This document shows positions 42,530 through 52,215 of a stretch of DNA of 64,000 nucleotides, piece by piece. Under the pieces are notes generated by a model. The model was not told the origin of the DNA. It did no database searches and saw only the letters and a list, made by a program, of their open reading frames with translations. This stretch comes from an uncultured Acidimicrobiales bacterium (GTDB taxonomy: Bacteria; Actinomycetota; Acidimicrobiia; Acidimicrobiales; Bin134). Position 1 is the stretch's first letter, and the number at the start of each line of letters is the position of its first letter. The position numbers were made by a program, and so were the translations under genes. The stretch is from contig OX638350.1 of the NCBI GenBank assembly GCA_951813325.1, forward strand, positions 2,461,954 through 2,525,953. The letters run 5' to 3'.

Positions 42530-43783
42530 GTGAACAGCCCGCCGACCCGTTTGGTCCGGAGACTGGGCACCGGGGACGCCATCGTGATGGGGCTGGGGTC
42601 GATGATCGGGGCCAGCGTCTTCGCGGCCATCGGGCCGGCGGCGGCCGCCGCCGGGTCGGGGCTGATGATCGGGCTGGTGGTGGCCGGCGTGGTGGCGTTC
42701 TGCAACGCCACCTCCTCGGCGCAGCTTGCCGCCCTGTATCCGGCCTCGGGGGGCACCTATGTCTACGGGCGCCAGCGGCTGGGGCATCAGGCCGGCTTCT
42801 GTGCTGGTTGGGGGTTCGTGATCGGCAAGTCGGCCACCTTGTCGGTGACTGCGCTCACGTTCGGGGCCTACACCTGGCCGTCACAGCCCCGGCTGGCGGG
42901 CATCGCCGCCGTAGCGGTGGTGACGGCCATCAACCTCCGGGGCATCACCCGCACCGCGGCGGCCACCCGAGTCACCGTCACGCTGGTGCTGATCGCCCTC
43001 GGGCTGGTGGTGGCCGCGGCGGTGGGCGGGGGCACCACCGATGCCGACCACCTGGCCGACTGGGGCAGCGGCGGGGCCGACGGGATCCTGGAAGCCGCTG
43101 GGCTGTTGTTCTTCGCCTTCGCCGGCTACGCCCGCATCGCCACCCTGGGCGAGGAGATCAAGGATCCAGCCCGCACCATCCCCCGGGCCATCCCCGCCGC
43201 ACTGGGCATCACCCTGATGGTGTACGCCACGGTCGCCGTCACCGCCCTGCTAGCCGTCGGCCCCGAGCTCCTGGCCGATGCCACCGCTCCCCTGGCCGCG
43301 GCCACCGACAACGGGTCGTTGAGCGGGCTCACTCCCGTGGTCCGCGTGGGCGCGGCCATCGCCTCGGCGGGAGCGCTGCTCGCCCTCATCGCCGGGGTGG
43401 GCCGCACCACGTTCGCCATGTCGTCCGAAGGCGACTTGCCCCGGTTCCTGGCCAAAGTCCACCCCACCTACAAGGTGCCCCACTCCGCCGAACTGGCCAC
43501 CGCCGCGGTGGTGATCGTGCTGGTGTCGCTCACCGACTTCCGCAGCGTGCTTGGCTTCAGCTCATTCTGCGTGCTGTTCTACTACGCCGTCACCAACGCC
43601 TCGGCCTGGACTCTGTCGGCCTCCCAGCGACGCTGGCCCCGAGCCCTCAGCGCCCTCGGCTTCATCGGCTGCGTCACCCTGGCCGTCACCCTCCCCGGCA
43701 CTTCCGTGCTCACCGGCCTAGCTGTCCTTGCCGCTGGCACCCTCATCTGGCGCCTCCGCCAGAATCTGCGCGCCTCGCCCTAG
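42530..43783 (+). CDS. APC-family amino-acid/amine permease
   Basis: A 417-residue amino acid-polyamine-organocation transporter in the cytoplasmic membrane with about 12 hydrophobic segments. The N-terminal helix break VMGLGSMIGASVFAAIG is the family's substrate-binding G-S/T-x-I-G region. The GTG at 42530 is the only start compatible with that N-terminus; upstream codons overlap the divergent hydratase gene. The substrate is unknown, but amines or amino acids are typical and would suit the demethylation genes in the window. Confidence 0.88.
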   Translation: MNSPPTRLVRRLGTGDAIVMGLGSMIGASVFAAIGPAAAAAGSGLMIGLVVAGVVAFCNATSSAQLAALYPASGGTYVYGRQRLGHQAGFCAGWGFVIGKSATLSVTALTFGAYTWPSQPRLAGIAAVAVVTAINLRGITRTAAATRVTVTLVLIALGLVVAAAVGGGTTDADHLADWGSGGADGILEAAGLLFFAFAGYARIATLGEEIKDPARTIPRAIPAALGITLMVYATVAVTALLAVGPELLADATAPLAAATDNGSLSGLTPVVRVGAAIASAGALLALIAGVGRTTFAMSSEGDLPRFLAKVHPTYKVPHSAELATAAVVIVLVSLTDFRSVLGFSSFCVLFYYAVTNASAWTLSASQRRWPRALSALGFIGCVTLAVTLPGTSVLTGLAVLAAGTLIWRLRQNLRASP

Positions 43784-43810
43784 GGGTTCGCCGCCGATAC
43801 GTCAGCCGGT

Positions 43811-44911
43811 TCAGGCGCCGTCTTGCAGATGGGCCAAAATCTGGTCTTCGAGGGTGAAGTCGAGGTCGAGGTTGTGCTCGAGGCCTTCGGCGACCATCCA
43901 ACGGTGGACGTGGTCGACCATAGCGGCCAGGGTGTACTCGGGTTCCCAGCCGATGTCGGTACGCAGCCGGTCGATGGAGAACACCACACTGCGGTTCCAG
44001 CGGTGCAGGTTGGGGGCCAGTCGCTGGACAAGGTGGCTCAGCCTGAACAGCCGGCGAGTGCGCTCGGCACTGGCTTGGCCGGCACCGGAGCTGCGGATGT
44101 CGATAAGCACCGGCGAGTCCCGACCCTCCTCGAACACCAAGGCGCCGTCCCACAGGTCGTCCATCACCGGGGCGGGGACGAACACCTTGTCGGCCTTCGC
44201 TCCCAGCACGTCGGCGAAGGTGTCCACGTAGCCCTCGTCGGAGTGGTACGTCCCGCCGGTGAGGTTGTAGCGCTTGCCGAAGGTCTGGGGCTTCAGCATC
44301 ATCATCCGCAGGGCGCGGGACTGATCGTCCACCTGGCCCACCTGGCCCACGGTGGTTCCGTCGCCGGGGATCAGCACCGGGCGACCTCGCAGCAGCCGCA
44401 GGATCATCCGCTGCTCCCGGTCGGCCAGAATGTTGCGGGGGCCGAACACCATGGAGAACGGCACGATGGAGGCCGGAAACCCCCGGCTGCGCCAAGCGTC
44501 GACGAGGATGTCCTCGCACAGCAGCTTGTGCAACCCGTACTCGATCTGGTTGGGACCGCGGTCGACGGGGTGGTCCTCGGTGATGGGCAGGATGTCGCTG
44601 GGGGCATAGATGACCGTGGACGAGGCGAAGATGTAGTGGCCGATGCGCCCCCCGAACACCTCGATCATCAACTCCACATCGGCCGGGTGGTAGGCGCTCA
44701 TGTCCTGGACGGCGTCGAAGCTCTCACCGCCGAGCACCGCCCGCACCTGATCGCGGTCGGTGCGGTCGGCCACCAATCGGCGCACCGACTGGGGAAAGTC
44801 CACCGCCGTGCGCCCCCGGTTCAACACCGTGACCTCATGGCCGTGCTTTACCAATTCCATGACCAGCGAGTACCCGTTGAACTGGCTCCCGCCCATCACC
44901 AAGACCTTCAT
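43811..44911 (-). CDS. NAD-dependent epimerase/dehydratase-family protein
   Basis: A 366-residue extended short-chain dehydrogenase. The NAD-binding motif is KVLVMGGSQFNGYSLVMEL (a G-G-x-x-x-x-G variant), with RNR-like NRGR after the second strand and a YGLHK (Tyr-x3-Lys) catalytic pair. The N-terminus resembles isoflavone reductase/chloroplast mRNA-binding-type epimerases. A nearby convergent permease gene ends 27 bases away. Its substrate, probably a nucleotide sugar or small ketone, cannot be told from the sequence. Confidence 0.85.
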   Translation of the reverse strand: MKVLVMGGSQFNGYSLVMELVKHGHEVTVLNRGRTAVDFPQSVRRLVADRTDRDQVRAVLGGESFDAVQDMSAYHPADVELMIEVFGGRIGHYIFASSTVIYAPSDILPITEDHPVDRGPNQIEYGLHKLLCEDILVDAWRSRGFPASIVPFSMVFGPRNILADREQRMILRLLRGRPVLIPGDGTTVGQVGQVDDQSRALRMMMLKPQTFGKRYNLTGGTYHSDEGYVDTFADVLGAKADKVFVPAPVMDDLWDGALVFEEGRDSPVLIDIRSSGAGQASAERTRRLFRLSHLVQRLAPNLHRWNRSVVFSIDRLRTDIGWEPEYTLAAMVDHVHRWMVAEGLEHNLDLDFTLEDQILAHLQDGA

Positions 44912-44939
44912 TGGTGCTCCCTTGTTGCTTGAATCGACC

Positions 44940-47240
44940 TCAGCGGCACACGCCGGCTTCGGCTAGGGCTTCTACTTCGTCGGGTGGGATCCCGAGGACT
45001 TCGCCGAGCACCTCGGCGGTATCGACGCCGAGCAGCGGAGACGGTCCGGCGGTGCGCTTGGTCAGGCGGCTGAAGCGGATGGGGTTGGCCACATGGGTTT
45101 CCTTGCCCACCACCGGGTGCTCCAACACGTCGAGGGCGTCGCGGGCGGCCAGATGCTCGTCGCCCAGGTGGTCGAAGGGGCCCATCACCGCCATGGCCGA
45201 CACTCCGGCGGCCTGCAACCGCTCGGCCCGCTCGGCGGCCAGGCCTTGGGCCATCCAGGCTGATACCGCGGCGTCAACTGCTTCCACATCGGCGAGCCGG
45301 TCGGCGTTGGCGGGCCAGCGATTCTCCACACCTATGACTTGGCAGCACCGCTGCCACGACTCGTCGTCGTGGCAGGCCAGCGCCACCCAGTCGTCGTCGC
45401 CACCCGCCCGGTACACGTCGTGGGGGGCGACCTCCTCCGAGCGGTTGCCGCGGGGCACCGGGTCGGTCCCTGCTTCGGCCGCGGCCATGTACACATCGCC
45501 GATGAGGTAGGCAGCGGCCTCGGTTTGGGCCATGTCGATGAGCTGGCCCTGTCCAGTGCGCTGTTTGTGGTCGAGGGCGGCCAGCACCGCCACGGCCAGC
45601 AGCTTGCCGGCGATGTGGTCGGGATGGTTCAGCGTGGTGCCGCACGGATACGGCACATCGGCGTGGTTCCACAGCCAGTGGGCTCCGGCGAAGCTGGCGT
45701 TGAGCGGACCGTAGGCCGGCATCTTCCCCATCGGCCCGCCCCGGCCGTAGCCCTGCGAGCACACGTACACCAGGTCGGGCCGCCTGGCCGACATGTCGTC
45801 CCACCCCAGCCCGAGCTTGTCCAGCGATCCGCCCCGCAGGTTCTCCGCCACCACGTCGGCGGCCATGAACAGTTCCAGGGCCAGCTCACGGCCCCGCTCG
45901 GTGGTCATATCCAGGGCCACCGAACGCCGTCCTCGGCTCTCGGCGTTGAACGGGAAGGCCTTGTTGAGGTCGCCCCGGCCCGCGAAGCGCAGCGAGTCGG
46001 GGTGGGCGACCGACTCGATCTTGATGACATCGGCCCCCAATTCCGACAGCATCCAGGTGCCCTCGGGAACCACTGCGGCCATCCCGAACTCCACCACCCG
46101 CACTCCGGCCAGCAATTGGCTGTTGTCGCCTGAGCCGTTGGAGGGGCATGGTGCCCACGGACTGTCGGCGAGGCGGTCGCGGAACCGGGCGGGATCATCC
46201 CCTGCCGTCGGAGCGCGCTTTCTCACTCCGGCGGGTGTGCTCGACAACCGCCAGGGGGCATCGGGCACCGGCAGCCCCTCAGAACCGTCCACGTCGTAGC
46301 GGAAGAAGCCCCGTCCGACAACTTGCGGATGGGCGGCGAACTCGCGCGGCGATTGGATCATCCCGATGGTGGTGCCCGCGGCCAGGCCGTGCTCGAACAG
46401 ATCGGACCGGTCTCGCTGCGACATGATCGCATCAGCCACCACGTGGATGACATCCCGGTTTCTCCCCCGGAAGACGCCGTCGGCCCACTCCGGGCCGGTC
46501 AGGGCGTCGGGGTTGCCCAGCAATTCCACGAAGCCGGTCCACTGGTAGGGGGTGCCGATCACCGTGCGCACCCAGCCGTCGCGGGCCGGAAAGATCCAGT
46601 AGTTCCCATCGGCGCTGCGACGGCCCTCTGCGGGCAGCTCGGGGAAGTGGCGCACATAGTCGGGGATCAGCACCGACCACGGATTCAGCCCCGACAGGGC
46701 GGCCTCCTGCACGCTGATCTCCACTACCTGGCCCTGACCGTGACGACGGCGGTCCATCACCGCAGCCAGCCCGCCGAGGGCGCCGAACACCGATGCGCAG
46801 TCATGGGCCACATAGCCGGGGTGCCAGCAGGGGGACTTGTCCCTGAAGCCCGACGGGAAGTGCCCGCCGGAAGAGGCGAACGCCGCCAGCGGCTCCAGCC
46901 TCCACCCTGAGCGGGGACCGGTGAGGCCCATGTCGGTCAGCGCCACCACCACAAGAGTGGAATGGCGGTCGGTCAGCTCGTCCAGGTCCAGGCCGGTGTT
47001 GTCGATGAGCAGGTCGGCGCCGGCAATCAGCGATTCCAGATCGGCGGGATCGCCAGCTGCCTTGTTGGCGTTGCGGTGGGCGTGGGCAAGCCCCACTGGA
47101 TCGGGAACCGGTGGTATGCGGATCACTTCGGCGCCGAGGTCGCCGAGCACTCGAGCGCACAGCGCCCCTCGCATGTCGGTGCGGTCCACCACCCGCAACC
47201 CGCTCAGCGCGCCAGAGCCCATGTTCATGGAGGAGCTCAT
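44940..47240 (-). CDS. Tandem-domain CaiB/BaiF (family III) CoA transferase
   Basis: A 766-residue protein holding two family III CoA-transferase domains in one chain. Domain 1 (about 10-370): GLRVVDRTDMRGALCARVLG, LGAEVIRIPP, VVEISVQEAALSGLNPW. Domain 2 (about 385-766): AGVRVVEFGMAAVVPEGTWM, LGADVIKIESV, SRGRRSVALDM and GQLIDMAQTEAAAYLIGD. The conserved Asp that carries the acyl group is plausible in the second domain (DMAQTEA region); in the first the equivalent position reads VQEAAL, so that domain may be structural. Such proteins move CoA between carboxylic acids. It starts in a 4-base ATGA overlap with the upstream enoyl-CoA hydratase, so the two work in one pathway. Confidence 0.9.
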   Translation of the reverse strand: MSSSMNMGSGALSGLRVVDRTDMRGALCARVLGDLGAEVIRIPPVPDPVGLAHAHRNANKAAGDPADLESLIAGADLLIDNTGLDLDELTDRHSTLVVVALTDMGLTGPRSGWRLEPLAAFASSGGHFPSGFRDKSPCWHPGYVAHDCASVFGALGGLAAVMDRRRHGQGQVVEISVQEAALSGLNPWSVLIPDYVRHFPELPAEGRRSADGNYWIFPARDGWVRTVIGTPYQWTGFVELLGNPDALTGPEWADGVFRGRNRDVIHVVADAIMSQRDRSDLFEHGLAAGTTIGMIQSPREFAAHPQVVGRGFFRYDVDGSEGLPVPDAPWRLSSTPAGVRKRAPTAGDDPARFRDRLADSPWAPCPSNGSGDNSQLLAGVRVVEFGMAAVVPEGTWMLSELGADVIKIESVAHPDSLRFAGRGDLNKAFPFNAESRGRRSVALDMTTERGRELALELFMAADVVAENLRGGSLDKLGLGWDDMSARRPDLVYVCSQGYGRGGPMGKMPAYGPLNASFAGAHWLWNHADVPYPCGTTLNHPDHIAGKLLAVAVLAALDHKQRTGQGQLIDMAQTEAAAYLIGDVYMAAAEAGTDPVPRGNRSEEVAPHDVYRAGGDDDWVALACHDDESWQRCCQVIGVENRWPANADRLADVEAVDAAVSAWMAQGLAAERAERLQAAGVSAMAVMGPFDHLGDEHLAARDALDVLEHPVVGKETHVANPIRFSRLTKRTAGPSPLLGVDTAEVLGEVLGIPPDEVEALAEAGVCR

Positions 47241-48025
47241 CGGATTCGAGGCTCGATGCGGGTCTGCTCTTTGATGCCCCGGGCCTTCTCGGTGATCTCC
47301 TCCTCGGCCCCGGCCAAGCTCAAAAAAGCCACCCCGCTGTTCACCGCATTGGCCAGCGTTGTGCATTGGGCGGTCCACAGCCCCTTCATGGTGGCTTCGA
47401 CGGCCAGTCGTTCGGGAGCGGACACGATGGCCTCGGCGCACCAGCGGGCCGCGTCCATCAGCTCGTCCAGCGGGACCAGTTCCTGTACCAACCCGATCTG
47501 GAAGGCCCGCTGGGCCGACATGCGCTCGTGGCGGCCGAGCAGCGACATACGCATGACCTCGCCCAGCGGCATCCGCTGAAGCATGAACATGGGCTCGTTG
47601 ACCGCGGGCATCCCGTGGCTCACGTGGGGATCGAAGAAAGTGGCGTTGTCGGAGGCGATGATGAACTCCACCTCCCCCAACAGGTAGAACGCCCCCCCGG
47701 CAGCCATGCCGTTGACCGCGGCGATCACCGGGCGCCAGTAGTCGTTGGACTTGGGGCCAACGGTGGAGATGGGGTCGTCGACCATGAACGGCGAGGCCGG
47801 CTGCCTCCACGACCCGGTGATGTCCACCCCGGTGCTGAAGGCCCGATCTCCCGAGGCGGTGAGGATCACGCAGCGCACTTCGTCGTTGTAGCGGAGGTGG
47901 CCCCACACCGCCCGAAGCTCTTCGCAGGAGGTGTTGTCCATGGCGTTGAGCCGCTCGGGACGATTCAACGTGATCACCGCCACCCCGTCGGACTCCTCAT
48001 ACAGCAAGTTCTCATAGCTGGGCAC
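47237..48025 (-). CDS. Enoyl-CoA hydratase/isomerase-family protein
   Basis: A 262-residue crotonase-family enzyme. VAVITLNRPERLNAMDN, the oxyanion motif ASGDRAFSTGVDITG and AAVNGMAAGGAFYLLGEVEF match the family. The GTG at 48025 (MPSYENLLYEESDGV) is preferred; upstream in-frame sequence lacks family similarity. It is followed, with a 4-base overlap, by the tandem CoA transferase, so an acyl acid is probably activated by CoA transfer and then hydrated or isomerised. It is divergent from an LLM oxidoreductase across 148 bases. Confidence 0.9.
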   Translation of the reverse strand: MPSYENLLYEESDGVAVITLNRPERLNAMDNTSCEELRAVWGHLRYNDEVRCVILTASGDRAFSTGVDITGSWRQPASPFMVDDPISTVGPKSNDYWRPVIAAVNGMAAGGAFYLLGEVEFIIASDNATFFDPHVSHGMPAVNEPMFMLQRMPLGEVMRMSLLGRHERMSAQRAFQIGLVQELVPLDELMDAARWCAEAIVSAPERLAVEATMKGLWTAQCTTLANAVNSGVAFLSLAGAEEEITEKARGIKEQTRIEPRIR

Positions 48026-48173
48026 GGCCCGAAGCGTAGTCCTCCCACCGGGCGTCCCACTCCCCTGGCCCGGCAACCCGAACCATGGCTCGCATAATGC
48101 GACCTCATAGAACGGCAGAACTAGAGTCGCCGCCCATGGCGTGTTCACTGAGCTCGGGGAAGCGGAGGAAATA

Positions 48174-49046
48174 ATGGATATCGGAAAAATCGGATTGTGG
48201 CAGGGCGTTCTCGACCAGCAGCCCTCAAGCCAGGTGAGGGAGATCGTGGCCGAGCTTGAGGAGATGGGCTGGCCCACGTTGTGGATCCCCGAGGCCGTGG
48301 GCCGCGATCCGTTCGTGTCAGCGTCGGTCATGCTGGGGGCCACCAGCACGCTGAAGATCGCCACCGGCATCGCGCAGATCCACGCCCGCCATCCCATGAC
48401 CACTGCCGCGGCCCAAAAAACGGTGGCCGAAGCATTCGACAGCCGGTTCCTGCTCGGCATCGGCGTCAGCCACGGCCCGTTCATCGAGGGCATCCGCAAG
48501 CTGGACTACTCCAAGCCCTACTCCTTCATGGTGGAGTACCTCAACGAGATGGAAGCGGCCATGTACATGGCGCTTGGTCCCGAGGAAGACCCGCCGATAG
48601 TGCTGGCCGCGCTGGGCCCCAAGATGCTGGCGCTGGCCGCCGAGCGCACCGCGGGCGCCCACCCCTATTTCGTGCCCCCCGAGCACACCGCCCTCGCCCG
48701 GGAGACCATGGGGCCCGACGCCTTGCTGGCCCCCGAGCAGAAGGTGTGCCTGGAAACCGATCCCGATGCGGCTCGGGGGTTGGCCCGGGAGAATATGGCC
48801 CTGTATCTGGGACTCCCCAACTACGTGAACAACCTTTACCGGCTGGGCTTCACCGAGACCGACGTGGCCGAGCAGTCCGACCGGCTGGTCGACGCCATCG
48901 TGGCCTGGGGCGATCTGGACGCCATCCGCGCCCGCATACAGGCCCACCACGACGCCGGCGCCGACCACGTGGCCGTGCAGGTGCTCACCCCCCGCGGCGA
49001 GCTGCCCCTGGCCCAATGGCGAACCCTCGCTGATGCCCTTCTATAG
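48174..49046 (+). CDS. LLM-class F420-dependent oxidoreductase
   Basis: A 290-residue luciferase-like monooxygenase-fold protein of the F420-dependent type. The TIM-barrel opening MDIGKIGLWQGVL, the GATSTLKIATGIAQI strand, RFLLGIGVSHGP and a C-terminal substrate-binding part match the family. The ATG at 48174 has GGAGGAA six bases upstream. Such enzymes transfer hydride between F420 and a variety of substrates; none is assigned. A second, different LLM gene is at 52422-53294. Confidence 0.88.
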   Translation: MDIGKIGLWQGVLDQQPSSQVREIVAELEEMGWPTLWIPEAVGRDPFVSASVMLGATSTLKIATGIAQIHARHPMTTAAAQKTVAEAFDSRFLLGIGVSHGPFIEGIRKLDYSKPYSFMVEYLNEMEAAMYMALGPEEDPPIVLAALGPKMLALAAERTAGAHPYFVPPEHTALARETMGPDALLAPEQKVCLETDPDAARGLARENMALYLGLPNYVNNLYRLGFTETDVAEQSDRLVDAIVAWGDLDAIRARIQAHHDAGADHVAVQVLTPRGELPLAQWRTLADALL

Positions 49047-49088
49047 TTCGTCGGCGGAGTAGTTCCGACAGCACGAGGGGTCAAAACC

Positions 49089-50024
49089 ATGAGCAAGCTT
49101 TGTGAAGGACGGGTCGCGGTCATCACCGGAGCGGGACGGGGCATCGGACGGGAGTACGCCCTGATGCTGGCCGAGCACGGCGCCAAGGTGGTGGTCAACG
49201 ACTTGGGCGCCGACCCCGACGGCCGGGGCGGCGACGCCGGTCCCGCTGGTGAGGTGGTCGAAGAGATCCGGGCCATGGGCGGCGAGGCAGTGGTCAACGG
49301 CGCCGACGTCAGCGACTTCGACGCGGCCAAAGACATGATCCACCAGGCCATCGATACGTTCGGGACGCTGGACATCCTCATCAACAACGCCGGCATCCTG
49401 CGGGACCGCATGGTGTTCTCCATGAGCGAGACCGACTGGGACGCAGTCGTGCAGGTCCACCTCAAGGGCACCTTCGCCCCGGTCCACCACGCCGCCGCCT
49501 GGTGGCGGGAGCAGACCAAGGCCGGTCGCAGCTTCGACGCCCGGATCATCAACACCGCCTCCCCGTCGGGCATCTTCGGCAACGTTGGCCAAACCAACTA
49601 CGGCGCGGCCAAAGCGGGCATCGCCGCCTTCACGGTGATCTCGGCCATGGAGCTGATCCGCTACGGGATCACGGTGAACTGCATCGCCCCCAGCGCCCTG
49701 ACCCGGCTCACCGCTTTTCTGATGGGCGGCGATGATGTGTCAGACGAGATGCAGGAGGCGATGTCGCCTGCATGGATCGCCCCGATCGTCACCTGGCTGT
49801 GCAGCCCCGAGGCGGCCAACGTGACCGGTCGAGTCTGGGTTGTGGGCAACGGCCGGCTGGGCATCGCGGAAGGCTGGGCCCTCGGCCCCAATGTCCCCCT
49901 CGAGTCCCAAGACCCCACCACCCTCCACCCGGTGGTGGCCGATCTCATGGCCAAGGCCCAGCTGAACGCCGACATGAGCGGAAACCCCGCCGAAGGCCCC
50001 GGCAGGCCTAGCAACGAGATCTAA
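49089..50024 (+). CDS. Short-chain dehydrogenase/reductase
   Basis: A 311-residue SDR with cofactor motif TGAGRGIGREYAL, the NDLGADPDG insertion seen in 17-beta-hydroxysteroid dehydrogenase type 4-like and other acyl-CoA dehydrogenases, NNAG, and catalytic Tyr-x3-Lys in YGAAKAGIAAFT. The insertion after the second strand and the final C-terminal tail resemble actinobacterial 3-hydroxyacyl-CoA or alcohol dehydrogenases. It follows the LLM gene after 42 bases. Its stop codon overlaps the convergent DUF1214 gene by 4 bases. Confidence 0.9.
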   Translation: MSKLCEGRVAVITGAGRGIGREYALMLAEHGAKVVVNDLGADPDGRGGDAGPAGEVVEEIRAMGGEAVVNGADVSDFDAAKDMIHQAIDTFGTLDILINNAGILRDRMVFSMSETDWDAVVQVHLKGTFAPVHHAAAWWREQTKAGRSFDARIINTASPSGIFGNVGQTNYGAAKAGIAAFTVISAMELIRYGITVNCIAPSALTRLTAFLMGGDDVSDEMQEAMSPAWIAPIVTWLCSPEAANVTGRVWVVGNGRLGIAEGWALGPNVPLESQDPTTLHPVVADLMAKAQLNADMSGNPAEGPGRPSNEI

Positions 50025-51076
50025 AGCTCTTCAACCCGGCAGCGGACTTGGGGCTCGAATTCTGCTCCCACCCAGCGAAGAGCGAGCCCGCCTCGGGAAT
50101 GGCCCGCGGTGTCCAGCCAGTTGGGGTGGCCGGGGTCGTGCCGGGCCACCACCACCCGCACCGAGCCGTCGTCTTCGACCGCGGCTGTGTGGTGGTTGAG
50201 GCTCGTTCGGTAGTACTCGAAGTCCAGCGACTCCAGCCAGTGGTTGCCGAGCTGGATGTTCCAGTACTCGCAATCAGGGGGCTCGAACTCGATGATCCAA
50301 GCCTGGTCGGGGCCTAAGTCGTAGTACCCGTAGTTGTACGACGTGTCGGGATCGCCCTGGGCGAAGGCCGAAAGCCGGGGGTCGATGGGCCGGACCTGGT
50401 GGGGATGGGCGGCGAAGCTGGCCGTCCAGCCCAGAAACTGGCCCACCGCTGCGACCACGGTGAAACCGGCCCGGCCCAGCGCTGCCGCCAGCCGCTCTGG
50501 ATCCATCGGCTGGGGAGGGCTGCCGGCATCGGTCCGCTCCAGGGTCAGCTCAGCGGGGGTCTGATTGGGCCGGTCCAACAGGGTCTGGCGGATGGTCAGC
50601 GAGTTGGTGCCTTCTTTCATGGCCAGCCACGGGCCGGGCTGGGGCTCGGTGCTGATAGCCACCTTGAAGCAGCCGTCGGCATCCAGCGCGAGGTCTTCAG
50701 TGACCAGGTAGCTGTCCCGGATCAGCCCTTCGGGCGTGCCCAGCCCGCCGCTGAACGCCCCCATGCGAATCGAGTGGGCATCGTTGAGGGCACCTCTCAG
50801 CCGGTAGTCAAAGCGAGGCGACAGCCGCGCGCCTCCGTAGGCGTAGTCGGGGTTGTCCAGGCCGATCTTGACCCCCGACTGGTTGAGCAGGGCCCGGGCC
50901 GGATCGGACTCCTCCAGATTGGCTTTCAGGAAGTTGGCGGCGAGGCGGGTGACATAGCGCAACCCCTCAGCCCGGTCGAAGTCATCGTCGGGGGCGGCGT
51001 CGAGCACCTGGCGGCCTGCGTCTCGCAGGGCGTCGCAGAAGTCCTCCCAGGAATTGCCCAGATCGATCTCGCTCAT
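50021..51076 (-). CDS. DUF1214-containing protein
   Basis: A 351-residue protein of unknown function. The C-terminal part resembles DUF1214: WIIEFEPPDCEYWNIQLGNHW and VARHDPGHPNWLDTAGHSRG. The N-terminal part is helical (FCDALRDAGRQVLD, VTRLAANFLKANLEE). No signal peptide. It overlaps the sulfotransferase stop by 4 bases (ATGA), and is the last gene of the LLM-sulfotransferase-DUF1214 operon. DUF1214 proteins often occur beside sulfotransferases in actinobacteria, as I recall; their function is unknown. Confidence 0.8.
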   Translation of the reverse strand: MSEIDLGNSWEDFCDALRDAGRQVLDAAPDDDFDRAEGLRYVTRLAANFLKANLEESDPARALLNQSGVKIGLDNPDYAYGGARLSPRFDYRLRGALNDAHSIRMGAFSGGLGTPEGLIRDSYLVTEDLALDADGCFKVAISTEPQPGPWLAMKEGTNSLTIRQTLLDRPNQTPAELTLERTDAGSPPQPMDPERLAAALGRAGFTVVAAVGQFLGWTASFAAHPHQVRPIDPRLSAFAQGDPDTSYNYGYYDLGPDQAWIIEFEPPDCEYWNIQLGNHWLESLDFEYYRTSLNHHTAAVEDDGSVRVVVARHDPGHPNWLDTAGHSRGGLALRWVGAEFEPQVRCRVEEL

Positions 51077-52215
51077 TCCACCGCCACCCCACAGGCCTCG
51101 ATGTAGTCGCCATAGCGCTCATGGAGGATCTCGGCCCTGAGCCCGTACTGGTCGGGGCTGTAGTCGTGGACGCCGTGCTCTCCCTTGGGGTGGCCGGCGG
51201 CCCACTGGGCCACAGCCTGTTCGGCGGCGGCGTCGAACTGGTAGCCGAACCGGTCGCAGATGGCGGCCACGCAGCCCAGCGGGTCGGACTGGAAGTCGGC
51301 GAAGTGCAGGTCGTAGAACCGGTCCTCCCTCCCGGCCCGGGCGGCCAGCATCCGCTCGATGCCCCGGGCCCACAGCTCGGTCTGCTCAGCGCCGTGGGCG
51401 ATGTCGTCGGGGTGCTGCTCGAAGCCCTGGCGGCTCACCGCGGTGAGGCTGCACACCGAGGCCACCGCTTTCAGGGGGTCGCGGTGGGTCATCACCACGT
51501 TGGCGTCGGGGTAGGCGGCGAACAGCGCTTCGGGGGCGAACAGGTGGCTGGGGTCTTTCAATAGCCAGCAGGTGTCGGGCTCGTCCACACCGATCAGGCC
51601 GATGCTGCGGCGGTGCCGGGCGTAGGCCGGGCCCATGTCGCAGCCTGCCCACCAAGCCGAATAGGCAGGTATGCGGAACAGACACTCGAACGTGACGCTG
51701 GCGAACGAGTGGCGGAACAAGTTCCAGCACTCATCTACAAGCTCGGCCGACTGGAAGTGGATGGTTGACTGATCGGGATTCATCTCCGCCATGGCTTCCA
51801 TCTTGGCCTTGCAGGTGACATAGTCGTCTATCTCCTCCCATTGGTCGCGAGGTGGGCGGGGCTGGGGCATATCGGCCAGCCACAGCTCCAACCCTTGGAA
51901 GTGGGGGCTGGCCGCCATCAGCTGGTGCAAGGCGGTGGTGCCGGTGCGGGGCAAGCCGACAATGACCAAAGGCCGCTCGACATTGACGTTGGCCGCCTCA
52001 GGCCGGGCCTTCAGGCCGGATTCGGCTTTGAGGCGTCCCATGAGGGCCCCGGTGATGATCTCGCCTATGGCGAATCGGCCGATGTCCGTCATTCCCGCTT
52101 CGGCCTCCAGCGATTCCTCGAGCACGGCCAAAGCGTCGAGATAGTCATCGCGGCCGAAGTCGCTCAGCCCGGTCCGCTCAATGGCCGCATCGTGGAATTG
52201 CTCGATGTTGCTCAT
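51073..52215 (-). CDS. Sulfotransferase-family protein
   Basis: A 380-residue PAPS-dependent sulfotransferase-like protein. The 5'-phosphosulfate loop is VIVGLPRTGTTALHQLM (P-x3-G-x2-R-T-G-T-T). The 3'-phosphate-binding region lies in RHRRSIGLIGVDEPDTCWLL and the ALFAAYPDANVVMTHRDPL segment. It probably sulfates a lipid or small molecule, or is a bacterial deacetylase-like relative; the substrate is not known. The start codon at 52215 and first five codons lie inside the first copy of a 35-bp tandem array. The gene overlaps the DUF1214 gene by 4 bases downstream. Confidence 0.88.
   Translation of the reverse strand: MSNIEQFHDAAIERTGLSDFGRDDYLDALAVLEESLEAEAGMTDIGRFAIGEIITGALMGRLKAESGLKARPEAANVNVERPLVIVGLPRTGTTALHQLMAASPHFQGLELWLADMPQPRPPRDQWEEIDDYVTCKAKMEAMAEMNPDQSTIHFQSAELVDECWNLFRHSFASVTFECLFRIPAYSAWWAGCDMGPAYARHRRSIGLIGVDEPDTCWLLKDPSHLFAPEALFAAYPDANVVMTHRDPLKAVASVCSLTAVSRQGFEQHPDDIAHGAEQTELWARGIERMLAARAGREDRFYDLHFADFQSDPLGCVAAICDRFGYQFDAAAEQAVAQWAAGHPKGEHGVHDYSPDQYGLRAEILHERYGDYIEACGVAVE

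Noticed and set aside
47241-47906. Upstream extension of the tandem CoA transferase
   Set aside because: It is an off-frame shadow of the enoyl-CoA hydratase gene, whereas the ATG at 47240 forms a 4-base overlap and starts the transferase domain.
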